This document shows, piece by piece, positions 13,262 through 23,769 of a DNA stretch of 64,000 nt. How positions within the stretch are numbered: the stretch's first letter is position 1; every line of letters begins with the position of its first letter. The notes under the pieces were generated by a model. The model made no database searches, was not told the DNA's origin, and saw only the letters and a program-made list of their open reading frames with translations. The stretch is taken from assembly GCA_029783825.1 (NCBI GenBank), contig JAREIK010000385.1, positions 3,640,501 through 3,704,500 of the forward strand, written 5' to 3'. The DNA comes from Sapria himalayana (Eukaryota > Streptophyta > Magnoliopsida > Malpighiales > Rafflesiaceae). The translations under genes were made by a program, and so were the position numbers.

Positions 13262-13282
13262 TATATATATATATATATATAT
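13262..13282. repeat. TA microsatellite
   Basis: An uninterrupted alternating TA run of about 20 bp. Confidence 0.9.
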
Positions 13283-14115
13283 TATGTTGATTCTTCTTTG
13301 ATACTCCTAGAATTTTAATTTTTTATTTTTTGAAGTGTGTACATACTACTAAAGTTTACCTAATTCTGTGTTTTTATGTGGCAAATAAGTTTGGGTTGAA
13401 GCCATCGGAAAAAATTAATTTTTGGTCTCAGACCTTTAGGTAGAGTTATCATTATTATCTATATCTATGTCAATCTAAAATTCATTATTATTATATTTCC
13501 ATTTTGCCATTTTTCAATTATTTATATTTATTAAAAAATTATAAAATTAATTTAAAATAAAAACTCAAAAAAAAAAGATAAGTATACCATAATTGCATTG
13601 TTGTAAAATATAAAATTATTATATTACTTCTAAGCTCAAGGCTCAACTAAAATTTCTAGACTCCAATTATAATTTGAAAGTTGCATCACATATATCATAG
13701 CCCATATATATAATCATTAAGTCATAAAGTAAATATTACAACAATAAATAATTATTACAGAAATTGCTATATTTAAGAGAGAATAGAGATGAGAGTGCTT
13801 GAGAATTGAGGAGAGGAAATTTAGAATAAAAATTATAAATTTCATAATCTGTATTTATAGATATTTGAAAAAAAAATTAAAACATTTTTTTTATTTTTTT
13901 TTCGAATTTTTTTATATTTATTAGGCCATAAATCTAATAACCATCGAATTTCTAGTTTGTAGCTATTGGAAATCATCTAATGGCTATGTATTTGTCAAAA
14001 AAATTATTTTAAAAAAGGTGGCAATAGTGATAGGATTCGCCAGTCCTTGTCATTATCAGGGTCCATTATGTGAAAAGACAATGGGAAAGTAGCCATGCCT
14101 ACCCTGGCAAAGCTG

Positions 14116-14247
14116 AACCCGGCTTACTTGGCAGAACTCAGCTTACTTGGCCAAACTTGGCTTATTTGGCCCAACCCAACTTACTTAGCTAAACCTTACT
14201 TGCTTGGTTGAACCAACTTACTTGGCCAAATACTATTTACTTGGCCA
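14116..14247. repeat. Degenerate ~19-bp minisatellite
   Basis: About seven units of 18-20 bp, each built round the core GGCTTACTTGGC with a flanking ACC/ACY, for example AACCCGGCTTACTTGGCAGA, ACTCAGCTTACTTGGCCAA and ACTTGGCTTATTTGGCCCA, decaying towards TACTATTTACTTGGCCAT. It is much richer in GC than its surroundings and sits in a GC-richer island (about 14030-14460). Confidence 0.85.
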
Positions 14248-14544
14248 TATTTTAAAAAAAGCATCATGTCAGCCCATTACCCAACCTTGGCATGACAAGT
14301 GAACTGAGATCCACCCATGAACGTTCATGAATCACCAAGCCAGTGGATCATGCCTCGGGCAAGTATGAGGCATAGTCCAAAACCAAGCATGCTTTTAGAT
14401 CATGTAGTGTCAGGTCATGCATCAAGTTATGCCCACCTCTCCTAGCACATTTAACACCCTAAGTAAGAATGACAAACTTATTATTGATGATTCAAACTAT
14501 GATATAAAAATTTTTTTTATAAAATTCCTAAAAATTTTTTATGA

Positions 14545-15600
14545 CAACGAATATTTATTCGTCTATGTATATTCTCACCGCTTACATTGCACTTAGTTAC
14601 ATATGCAATATTAGTAGTATATTTAGCAAGTATAAATGTAATCTTGTATTTAGTATCATGGCTATTGAGATAGAAATAAAATATTTCAAATACTAGTCGT
14701 TCATTCCAACTTAGTATTACTTGGTTTCTCGTATGAATCATAGGATTAAGGCTGAAAGAATAAAAAATATTTTAACATAGATATCCACATACATGAATCA
14801 AGAATACCAACCTAAAGGTTTTATTCTCAAAAAATTAACTAGCATGTTTATATATTACAAAAGTATGTATAGTAGTTGTAGTCAAACTATGAGTATGAAC
14901 ATGAACATCATATTTAGAGATGATTTTTCCATTTAGCTAGTTAGGAACAAATAATAGAGTGACACATCAAATACTAGGAATGAGTTATCTCGATACTTAG
15001 ATAATGATGACTACTTTATCCTATCACATGATAATAAAAATAATTTGGATATATTTTTTTTGGTGGAAAGCATACGAATTCACTTTTCCTAAATTATCTA
15101 ATATAATATGTGATTTACTGATCCCTCCGATGTCAATCATAGTATTGCAGTCTTTTTTTTGTGGTAGTCAATATAATTCTAGTGAGAAGATCATTACTAT
15201 ATCCAAATATCATAGTGACACTTACATGTATGAAATTTGAGAAGATTCGAGACTGGCCATTTAGCTAAAATAAGCCATAAGGCATAAGAGATTATGATGA
15301 ATAATGATTCAGGGGACATCGAGATCGAGAATATTGAGGTCACCACTAGTAATACCTTCAAAGACATACATGATAATGATGATGATGAGGATATGAATTT
15401 GTATTTGTACTTTCATACTACAAACATTGATTGAAGATTCATGTCTTTTTTGATATTTTTTTATATAAAAATGATTTAATAATATTATATTATCATTGTT
15501 TTTTTTTGCACTTTGTTTATGTAATTATGATTTATGCATTATTGTTGTATCGTACTTATTTTGTTTGATAAATAATAACTTCACTATCAAAAATTCATTA
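14545..15600. repeat. Dispersed repeat, copy 1
   Basis: This block matches 26715-27690 in the same orientation, about 1 kb each with many substitutions and indels. Shared landmarks are the opening CACCGCTTACATTGCACTTAG (here 14577; CACCACTTATATTACACTTAG at 26724), the run TGGCTATTGAGAT with AATATTTCAAATACTA, the ACAAATAATAGAG stretch, and the closing ACTAGTAATACCTTCAAAGA with ATACATGATAATGATGATG. No coding capacity is seen; the family is not identified. Confidence 0.8.
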
Positions 15601-15641
15601 CAACCTAAGGCTGGTTCAAACTATTATATTCTTTATAAAAG

Positions 15642-15868
15642 ACTAAAAAAAATTTCTGGCTGCAAATTATAATTGAGGAGAATTATTTTTGAAGAGATGC
15701 TTTTGTTTAATTCTATATTCTTACAAGCAATACAATAATTTATTTATAGGCTATAGTTTGTTCTTCTAAAACTGAAAATTAAAAATCATTATCACCCATA
15801 AAAGTAACTGCCGACTCTTGACATTTCATCTTTCGCATTAAAAATATACATTTAATGTTTATTTAACA
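15642..15868 (-). repeat. Copia 3' LTR
   Basis: Pairs with 19916-20143 along its whole length; the best-kept core is TTCTATATTCTTACAAGCAA followed by TACAA and the CTTCTAAAACTGAAAATTAA stretch. The inner end is ...TTAACA, which reads TGTTAA in the element's direction, next to a polypurine tract reading TTATGGGAAGAA. The outer end has lost the canonical TG (AC here). Confidence 0.9.
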
Positions 15869-15929
15869 TTCTTCCCATAAACCTAAATGCTTCTGCCATC
15901 TTTCATGCCAGGTAATTTTTTGCAGTTTT

Positions 15930-17368
15930 CGAGTAGAATCATAGGTAGTGGTTTGGTGAAGATATCCACGACTTGATCCTGACTTACCACATGTACTAAT
16001 TCTATAAAGTGAAAACAAATATCAATTGCTTGCTTCTTTCATGATTCATCAGGTTCTTGTTCAACTCAATTGCTGATTTTTTGTCAAATCGTATCTTAGT
16101 CGCACCGAGTTATTGTTGCTCCATCTTGCCCAACAAATTTCTGAGCTATATCGCATAACGTACACACAAAGATACTACCACATATTCAGCTTCACATGTC
16201 GAGAGTGTCATGATTTGTTGCTTCTTTGAAAGACAGGTAAATGTCATCTCACACCCATAAAAAACACATAACCCGATGTACTTTTCCGATCATCCAAATC
16301 TCTGCACCAATCACTATCAGAGTATCTGACCAACTTGTAATCTACCACATTTGTATAGAATAACCTGAGTGACATTGTTCTTTTGATATACCATAGAATT
16401 TGCTTTAACGCCTTCTAGTGTGAATAGACTGGTTCCCCCTTGAACCAACTTACAATGCTAACACTTAATGCAATATCCGGCCTTGTGCATGTGAGATAGC
16501 AAAGGCTTCCTACTAAACTCTAGTATTTGCTTGCGTTGGCTCGTTCTCCTCCATCAAACTTAGAGAGTTTTGTACCTGGTTCCATTGGTGTTGAAACTAG
16601 ATTACACGACTCCATTTTGTACTTCTTCAAAATATTTTTAGTATATGCCTCATGGGATATAAAGATACCTTTATTTCCTTGTCTTACCTCCAAACCAAGA
16701 AAAAACTTCATCAAGCCCAAATCAGTCATCTCGAATTCCCGTGATATTGTGCTCTTGAACTTTTGTATCATTTCATTATTATTCCCCATAAAAATGAGAT
16801 CATCAACATAAAGAGCAACAAATAACATATTACCTACACTCTTCTTCACATAAAAAGTATGCTTGTAGGGACATTACTTTAACCCATTCTCTTTGAAGTA
16901 TGTATTAATAAGAGTATTCCACGCCCGTGATGCTTGCTTTAACCCATAAAGTATCTTCTTCAATTTCAACACCTTCTTTTCTTCTTCGATTTTCATGTAC
17001 CCGGGTGATTGTTTAATATAAATTTCTTCTTCAAGAACACTATTCAAGAATGCCGACTTGACATCCATTTGTAATATCGGCCATTTGAATTGAGCAGCTT
17101 GTGAAATGAGTAATCTGGATGTCTTCATTTTTGCAACGGGAGCAAACACCTTGTCATAGTCAATTCCCGCCTTTTCCTTGTAACCCTTTGCTACAAGTCT
17201 CGCCTTATACCATTTTATCTCTCCTTGAGCATTTATCTTTCTCTTAAATACCCATTTGACATCAATGGGTTGAGTTCCTTTTGGCAATTCTGCTAACTCC
17301 CATGTGTTGTTGCGATCTATTCCTTTAATCTCCTCATCCATGGCAGTTTTCCACTTCTTGTTTTGCAC
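15930..17368 (-). pseudogene. Copia reverse transcriptase and RNase H, broken
   Basis: 17368-16874 is the RT N-terminal half: WVFKRKINAQGEIKWYKARL, VAPVAKM-like VFAPVAKMKTSRLL, QMDVKSAFLN, ILYGLKQASRAW. 16849-16520 is the second half, with the intact active-site motif YVDDLIFMG and FEMTDLGLMKFFLGLEV. From about 16500 to 15930 RNase H follows with stops: DSDWCRDLDDRKSTSGYVFF (near 16330-16270), SKKQQIMTLSTCEAEYV and a degraded C terminus. A frameshift lies between 16874 and 16849. RT would copy the element RNA using the Met-tRNA primer. Clear family assignment; not functional. Confidence 0.95.
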
Positions 17369-17739
17369 CGTCTGTTCAAAACTTAAATTCTAGGAATCAA
17401 CCAAAAGACATACAAGGTGTACCTCATTTGTCGAATCATACAAATCTTGTAAGCTTCGTATTTTAGGTTGTCACGGTTCATCTTCATCATCAATTGTTTC
17501 AGAATTTTTCGGTATGGTTGTTGATAAGCAGTTGATAATTCTCCAACTTTGATAATATTCTCTATTGCTTTATTCCAATCTCATTCATTTGTTCATGAAC
17601 TTATACATCACGGCTTACTAGAATCTTCTTGCTTATCGAGTCGAATAGCATGTATCCTTTTGTTTTCTCATCATACCCAAAAAATATATATCTTTTGTTT
17701 TTGTCTTCGAGCTTTGTTCTTAGTTGATCTGGCATGTGT

Positions 17740-18478
17740 GCGTAGGCCTAACTACCAAATTCTTTGAGATGAGAGACTGTCGGTTTTTGTCCACTCCATG
17801 TCTCTTGTGGTGTTTGTTTATACAACTTCGCATGTGGACATCGATTTTGAACATAGACGATGCATTGCATGGCTTCTACCCAAAATTCCTTTGGTATTTT
17901 CTTGCTTTTGAGCATTGAACGAATCATGTCAAGAATGGTCTGATTCTTCCTCTCTGCCATACTATTTTATTGTGGAGAGTATGATGTGGTTAAAAATCAT
18001 CTTATGCCTTGCTCCTCACAATACACCATGAAAATTGTCGAAGTATATTTTCCACCTCTATCGGATCATACAAATTTGATATATCTACCGGTTACCTTTT
18101 CTACCAGCACTTTGAATTTTTTAAACACCTTGAACACCTCGAATTTTTCTTTCAAAAAATAAATCCAAGTTTTTCGTGAGAAATCATAAATAAAGGAAAT
18201 GAAATACCTTTTCCGCTGAAAGATTCAGGGGTGATTGGTCCACATATGTTGGAATGAATCAACTCAATAGGTTGCTTAGCCCGATATTCTGCCTTCTTTT
18301 GAAATGACATTCTTACATGCTTTCTGAGCACACATTCTTCACAAAATTTTCCCTCGTATTCCATGTCCGGTAGTCCGTGCACCATATTCTTCTTTGCCAA
18401 CATGTTTAGGCCTTCATGATGTAGGTGACCAAAACGGAGATGCCACAATGACGTCTTGTCTTCTACGTTGACTTGCAA
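17740..18478 (-). pseudogene. Copia integrase, broken
   Basis: A GAG-pre-integrase block (18152-18478) has the zinc-binding pattern WHLRFGHLHHEG ... FCEECVLRKH. The catalytic core follows but is split by frameshifts between 18150 and 17960; the part at 17748-17960 (MAERKNQTILDMIRSML, KKIPKEFWVEAM) is the standard copia core end around the third acidic residue. In LIHSNICGP the first catalytic Asp (usually HTD) is replaced by Asn, again a G-to-A change, so the enzyme would be dead even without the frameshifts. Confidence 0.92.
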
Positions 18479-18779
18479 ACATTTTTTTCATACACTTTTC
18501 AAATTTAATTTGTACATCTGATTTCTTCCCATTTCAACTTGTGCAACTGAACACCATTCCTTGTCTTTCTATAGTAATATCCGATCTTTCATAAAAACCA
18601 AATAACCTTTCTCTATGAGTTGCCACATTCTTAAAATGTTGCTATTGAGGTCTGGTACGTAATACACATCTTGGATTGACCCAATGAAACCATCCTTTTG
18701 TACATAATAAATCGTACCTTGGCCTTTGACCTCAATATTCAAGCCATCTCCAAACGATACAGATACAGCTTCAACCTTT

Positions 18780-18860
18780 CACATCTCTTTGAAATAATAC
18801 TCATGCCCACACATATGGTTGCTTGCCGCAGTGTCAAGGTACCACACCGTGTCATTATCG
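18780..18860 (-). pseudogene. Copia aspartic protease fragment
   Basis: The minus strand reads VWYLDTAASNHMCGHEYYF, containing the D-T-A catalytic triplet (near 18827-18836) followed by the SNHM motif characteristic of plant copia proteases. It lies between the zinc knuckle and the integrase region, in the expected order. Confidence 0.85.
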
Positions 18861-18959
18861 ATGTTGACTTTATTATATGTCATTAAGAGATAGTTTTTTT
18901 CTACCTCATCTTTCATGGTTAGGGTGGTTGTCTCTTCCATCTTTTTCTTGACTCAATAT

Positions 18960-19899
18960 TCTTTTTCAAAATGACTCACCTTTCCACAATTGTAACATTT
19001 ATCGGAATTACAATTCTTCGCATAGTGATAATATTGGCCACACTTGTAGTACTCAATGTTGGAATAATTTGACCGACCATCTCTTCCACAACCGCGTCCT
19101 CTTCCACGCCAATTTTCTTGGTTTGATTGCCCCTTCTCCTCATGATCCCCTTCTTAACTGCGGCTTTTCCCACCGTGACTATTTCCTCGACCACCATAGA
19201 CACGCCATTTACCTCGAAAGTTTTGAAAATAGAATATCTTTTCGTCATTGAACGATGCTTTGGTTTGAAGTGCCTGCACAAGTGTCTCCTCCTCCTTCTT
19301 CTTATAATATTCATGTGCCATTAGGGAACCAGCAAGCTCATCGACCGTGAACGTATCTAGATCCTTTGACTCTTCTATGGCACATACCACATTCTAGAAA
19401 TTGTCATTTAACGACCTCAGAATCTTCTCCACGCCCTGCATATTGGACAACTTTTCTCCATCTCGGTTGAGTTGATTCACCATGGTTTGAACACGCGTGA
19501 TGTAATCATATACACCTTCTGACTCTATCTCCATGCCTTCCAACTCATTGCGAAGAGTTTGAAGGCGAATTTGTTTAACTCAATCGGCTCCTTTGTACGT
19601 AGTCTCCAAGATGTCTCATGCTTCTTTTGAAGTTTTTGCACTTGCAATCTTCTCAAAGCCCGACTCATCAACAGCTCAGAACAGCATGTACAATGACATT
19701 TATCTGTTGATCGCATTTCTTTCAACACATTATCTTGAGCATCCGTATATCCTTCAGTAGATTCTGGTTCTTCGAAACCTACTTGAACCATCTCCCAACA
19801 ATCCATAGAATCGAGAAGAGCTTTCATTTGGATGCTCCAATTCTCATAGTTCACCTTCATTATTTGGGACAACAGAACATTATTGATTATACTCCCCAT
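18960..19899 (-). pseudogene. Copia Gag, broken
   Basis: Gag starts MGSIINN just inside the primer site and has the DUF4219/UBN2-type pattern NYENWSIQMKALLDSMDCWE near its N terminus, typical of plant copia Gag. It is broken by several frameshifts across 19150-19530. The nucleocapsid zinc knuckle near 18965-19005 reads CYNCGKVSHFEKEY: the last Cys of CX2CX4HX4C is Tyr (TAT for TGT), and a TGA follows at once where Trp is usual. Both changes are G-to-A on the coding strand, as expected from decay of methylated cytosine on the other strand. In an active element Gag forms the virus-like particle. Confidence 0.9.
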
Positions 19900-19902
19900 C
19901 CA

Positions 19903-19912
19903 TCTGATACCA
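19903..19912 (-). other. Primer-binding site (initiator Met tRNA)
   Basis: On the minus strand this reads TGGTATCAGA, three bases inside the 5' LTR. It is the standard minus-strand primer site of plant copia elements and sets the element's orientation. Confidence 0.88.
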
Positions 19913-19915
19913 GGT

Positions 19916-20143
19916 TGTAAAAAAAATTGCTGGCGGCAAACTATAACTGAGTAGAATTATTTCTAAAGAGAGGCTTTTTATTTTATTCTATATTCTTACA
20001 AGCAATACAATGATTTATTTATAGGTTATAATTTGTCCTTCTAAAACTGAAAATTAAAAATCATTATCACATATAAAAGTAACTGCTGACTCTCGATATT
20101 TTATCTTCTGCATTAAAAATTGACATTTAATATTTATTTATTA
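19916..20143 (-). repeat. Copia 5' LTR
   Basis: Starts TGTAAAAAAAATTGCTGG right after the primer site and runs to about 20143, where it meets LINE-derived sequence. It aligns with the left LTR with substitutions only and almost no length change (228 against 227 bp). Confidence 0.9.
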
Positions 20144-21060
20144 AAAATAATATAAATTTTAATTTTAATTTTCCATACTAATAATTTTGCATTTTGGGCT
20201 TTCCCTTCATGAACTCTTCTATTTCTTTCCCACCAGATGTGATACACCACAACTGCAAAAGCTACTTTCCGGACATTATTCTTTGGATTTTCTGCCATAT
20301 ACAGCTTTTTGATGGCTTTGAAACCCACGGAAATTGAGCTTATAGTTCCTTCAAAATCTGCCCAAGCTTGTATCTCTTCCATGATGTACCTAGAAAATAA
20401 ACATTTAAAAAACACATGGTTAAACAATTCTGCATGGCTGCAGAATTCACAACTGGGATTACTTTGAGCTGAAAAAACTTTATCCTTTGTCTTTAGTCTT
20501 TCTTGCTTGGTTAATATGTTAATAGCTGCAGAATCCATAGGTTAATAGCATGTTTGGGCACATGATTCTTCATCTAAATAGCTTTGGTCCAAGATTTATC
20601 CTTTCTAGAATTGAACACAGTTAGGAAGTGGTATGCATTGGAGATTATCCTACCATTTCGCTCCATGTGTTCAATAATACTTAAACTCGCTCCCTTGAGC
20701 CTGCCTTGGAGAGGAATGCATCCCTAATAGAGATGAGGGCTTTCCAGAATGGAGTGTCTTCTCTCATGGGATGATTTTCCCAAATATTGACGGAGTTGAT
20801 AAAAGTGGTGAATTCACTTAAATCTAAAGCGAATCTTCTTTCCTATTGATCCGCCATATATTTTTAATGACGAATGCCTTGTTCCATGGGCCACCCCACA
20901 AAAATCTTCGACATGCTCCTTCAATAGAATTAATAACATATGAAGAAAGTAAGAAGACCGAAAACTAGTATTTCTCGATCCCCTGAACAACTATATGAAG
21001 AAGCTCTAGCATACCAGCCATAAAAAGGATTTTCCCGGCCCATTGATGAATGGCCGAAGT
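20144..21060 (-). pseudogene. LINE ORF2 fragment (RT end and zf-RVT)
   Basis: The minus strand from about 21060 down to 20144 reads, in shifting frames, the late part of a plant non-LTR retrotransposon ORF2: GACRRFLWGGPWNKAF-like text near 20900, ENHPMREDTPFWKALISI near 20780-20730, then an open stretch (20538-20134) with the zinc-binding reverse-transcriptase motif NPSCEFCSHAELFNHVFFKC and the tail WWERNRRVHEGK. It is cut at 20143 by the 5' LTR of the copia element, suggesting that copia inserted into it. The rest of the LINE 3' end was not recognised left of 15642. Confidence 0.85.
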
Positions 21061-21149
21061 AATCTTGGATTGTTGTATTGTACTTATGATTTTGTGAGTT
21101 ATGATTCATTTCTTCATATGTTATAAATATATATCATTCAATGTATTTA

Positions 21150-21590
21150 TCATATTCTATTTTTATTTTTGAAATGAAATAAATTTTTTATTTGAAGAAA
21201 ACATAATCATGAATGAGGAATGTTGATTTTTTTTATAATGTATTTCATTTTAATTTTTTTAAGCGTAATATTTTTAATAAATATTTTAATAAAAAATTTA
21301 AAATTTATATAAATTTTAAATTTTATTTAGATTTACAAATTACAATTTATGCCCAAATTGAGATGATCCAACATTAACCGACCCAAACTAGCATGAATTA
21401 GCATGGCCCCACGTGGCTAGCCTTGATCCACCATGGCCCGGCACTAATGTGAACCAAATGGGCTATGTAGGCCATGATGTTTGGTTACTCATGTCGTGCC
21501 GAGCACAATATGGTGGCATGGATGGTCCACACTAAAATTGGTCATGCAAGCACGACATGATCCTTTTTTCTACTTTTTCAAACATAGTCA
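21150..21590. repeat. GC-richer dispersed repeat (CATG/GGCCC type)
   Basis: 21340-21590 holds many GGCATGG, GCATGGCCC and GACCCAAA words and resembles 47691-47890. The AT-rich flank at about 21200-21290 resembles, in reverse, the AT-rich flank at about 47930-47990, so these look like two copies in opposite orientation of one noncoding element. No coding capacity. Confidence 0.5.
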
Positions 21591-21884
21591 ATGTGCTCTA
21601 ATCATGTCTGAGATCTAATGGAACCACTAGAAAAGATAAAACCTATCAGGTATAGATGGCTTTATAAGAAAAAAAAAAAAGAGGTATAGATAATAACATC
21701 GAGACTTATAAGTTATACTTGTTACAAAAGATTTCACTCAAAGAGAAGGAATTGATTATAAGGAGACTTTTTTTTCGGTAGTCATGATGAAGTCAATTCA
21801 AATTCTATTGTCCATTACAACTTATTATGTTTGAGATTTGGTAAATAAACATAAAACAATATTTTTGAATAGATATATTTAAAA

Positions 21885-22600
21885 CTATGTATCTATATGA
21901 TACAGCCTGATAATTTTATCAAAAAGAGTCGAGAACACTTGTTGTGCAAATTTAAAAAGTTTATTTATAGACTGGAACAAACATCTAGATCTTGAAATAC
22001 TCATTTTAACCAAACATTCAGTCTTATGACTTTGATCAGTATGAGGATGAGTATTGTGTGTGTGTAAAGATAAGTGATAGCATTATGGTGTTCTTAGTAT
22101 TGTAGATTAATGATATATTAGTCATTTCTAATATTGTGGGTTTGTTGTCTTTGATTAAAATCTAGTTGTCTAGTCAATTCAATATTATGTACTTAAGAGA
22201 AGCTACTTTCATTCTTGTGATTAAGATTCTATGTAATCAAAAGCGAAAAATATTGGCTCAAATATTGACTCAAAGTGTTTATATCGATCAAATATTAATT
22301 CATTTTAGCATGGAAGATTCTAAGAAAGGTTTTCTTCAAACATGGAATCACCCTATTAAATGATTAGGGTCTCCCAAAAAATACGTAGCGAGATAGAGAA
22401 ATTGAAGGTAGTTCCTTATACATAGGCGATAAGAAGCTTGATGTATATAATGCTTCGCACTAGGACCTGACATATGTTTTGTTGTAGGTATGGTCAGAAG
22501 ATGTAAATTTAACCCAATATAAGAAAATTTAATAGTAGTAAAACATGTAATCAAATACCTGAAAATGACTAAAGATTATATGTTGGTATACCAAGTAAAC
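21885..22600 (+). pseudogene. Copia reverse transcriptase fragment
   Basis: The + strand reads, with stops and shifts, the middle to end of a copia RT: REHLLCKFKKFIY and LEQTSRS near 21930-21980, a region aligning with YVDD where only IND remains after a TAG (near 22107), then GLLSLIKI, SSQFNIMYLREATFILVIKI (22172-22230), FSMEDSKKGFL (22306-22340), an ALGPDICFVVGMV-like block near 22460, and KYLKMTKDYMLVYQ ending near 22597. This is a different copia lineage from the 15.6-kb element. It ends abruptly where the oppositely oriented LTR-like segment begins. Confidence 0.85.
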
Positions 22601-22619
22601 TACTGGGAAATTGTGCTTT

Positions 22620-23171
22620 AACGGTGGTGATATCTATGATACAAAAAACAACAAAAACAACAGAAAAAAACATACAATATATATCCAATCCACAATCCAA
22701 CCATGACAGAATCAAAAAACAAGAAATAGAACACTAGAAATAACTTGGTTCGCTAGTCGCTCAGTACAACTAGCTACATCCACCAAAAAATGCTTATGCG
22801 TTACAGATTAAACCAACAAAAACATCTTACATTATGTGCAGCGCAGAGCAGTCATGATAAATTGTGCAGAGAAAGAGAGCGAAGACGATGAACAGTTCCC
22901 AGGTCCAAAAACAACAACCCGAAACTAAAAATTACAAAACATTTATAATAAAAAAAAACTTTTTCAATTCATTTAACTGGAGCATGTCAGATCATGGGAC
23001 GGGTCAAGCTATGCTCCAAAAATTTTGGCCCGCTGACCGGACATCCGTTATGGTGCTACTGCTACATTCCCGGCCTTTTAATATTTTTTTTCCTGCACTT
23101 AAATGAAAATTTTAAAACAGAAACATTTGGTTATTCAAATAGATTATCAAAAACAAATTACATATATAGCA
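22620..23171 (-). repeat. Probable copia 3' LTR
   Basis: Reading the minus strand, RNase H coding (23440-23300) is followed by the purine-rich AAGGTGGAGAT (23172-23182) and then TGCTATATATG, the layout of a copia polypurine tract and LTR start at 23171. The other end of the LTR is not fixed; about 22620, just past the + strand RT fragment, is my estimate. Confidence 0.5.
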
Positions 23172-23299
23172 ATCTCCACCTTAATTTGTTTTGCATACAG
23201 ATAGAGAGACACTCTCTATAAATAGTTAGTCCAAAAAAGACTACATCTGATTTGATATGTTCAGTAAGTCAAGACAATGTATTAACATATTCAGAATAA

Positions 23300-23440
23300 C
23301 ATGTTTAGTAAACATGTCAGCTGGATTATCAGAAGTCACAATCTTTTTTAATTGTACCCTCTTCTTAGATCGAAAGAAATGATATCACACATCAATATGC
23401 TTTATCCTCTCATGGTGCACTTTGTGAGAGAAACAACCAA
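23300..23440 (-). pseudogene. Copia RNase H C-terminal fragment
   Basis: The minus strand reads KVHHERIKHIDV, a stop, then YHFFRSKKRVQLKKIVTS and DNPADMFTKHV, the conserved end of copia RNase H (usually KHIDVRYHFIR ... NPADMLTK). The stop replaces the usual Arg (TGA for CGA). Homology stops near 23445, so the rest of the element is missing. Confidence 0.88.
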
Positions 23441-23451
23441 GTTCTACTATT

Positions 23452-23763
23452 ATGCTTATTCTATTCTATCTCCCTGAAATTTTCATGGATAAACGCCGCG
23501 GAAAGTATGTAAGCTTACACCTTGCAGTATGGCGATACTGCAAGACCGATCGGAGTCATTTGTTCCATATTTTTATTTACCAAAGTTTAATCACGGATTT
23601 TATGGGGAAACCTTCAATTATGCTCGTTAATGGAAGAGCGCATACAAGAATACATGGCGTTTTTGGGATCTTCTTCAAATCGTCAACTTTCCTGAGATCG
23701 GGTCACCAGGTGGTGTGCCTCCAAGAAGAAAGCAAACGAGTACGTCTCCTACTTTTAGTGTAG
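23452..23763 (+). CDS. Unrecognised open frame, 103 residues
   Basis: The frame runs from ATG at 23452 to TAG at 23761 in a patch clearly richer in GC than its AT-rich surroundings. It opens MLILFYLPEIFMDKRRGKYV and ends KRVRLLLLV. I recognise no domain, signal or family. It begins just after the copia RNase H fragment breaks off, and alternative frames are also fairly open, so the GC content alone could explain it. It could be an exon fragment of a host gene or a captured piece. Confidence 0.2.
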   Translation: MLILFYLPEIFMDKRRGKYVSLHLAVWRYCKTDRSHLFHIFIYQSLITDFMGKPSIMLVNGRAHTRIHGVFGIFFKSSTFLRSGHQVVCLQEESKRVRLLLLV

Positions 23764-23769
23764 GAACAC

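Larger units (their letters stand above)
15642..20143 (-). mobile_element. Ty1/copia LTR retrotransposon, degraded
   Basis: A 4.5-kb element in reverse orientation with paired LTRs (15642-15868 and 19916-20143), a primer-binding site (19903-19912), a polypurine tract (about 15869-15880) and, reading leftward from the right, Gag, protease, integrase, reverse transcriptase and RNase H. That order (integrase before RT) defines Ty1/copia. All coding parts carry stops or frameshifts. The two LTRs differ at roughly one site in eight by eye, so the insertion is old. The candidate 5-bp target duplication, AAAAG on the left and AAAAA on the right, is only a weak match. Confidence 0.95.

Noticed and set aside
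22581..22590. TGTTGGTATA as the end of an LTR
   Set aside because: It falls inside the + strand copia RT coding sequence (DYMLVYQ), so it is not an LTR boundary.
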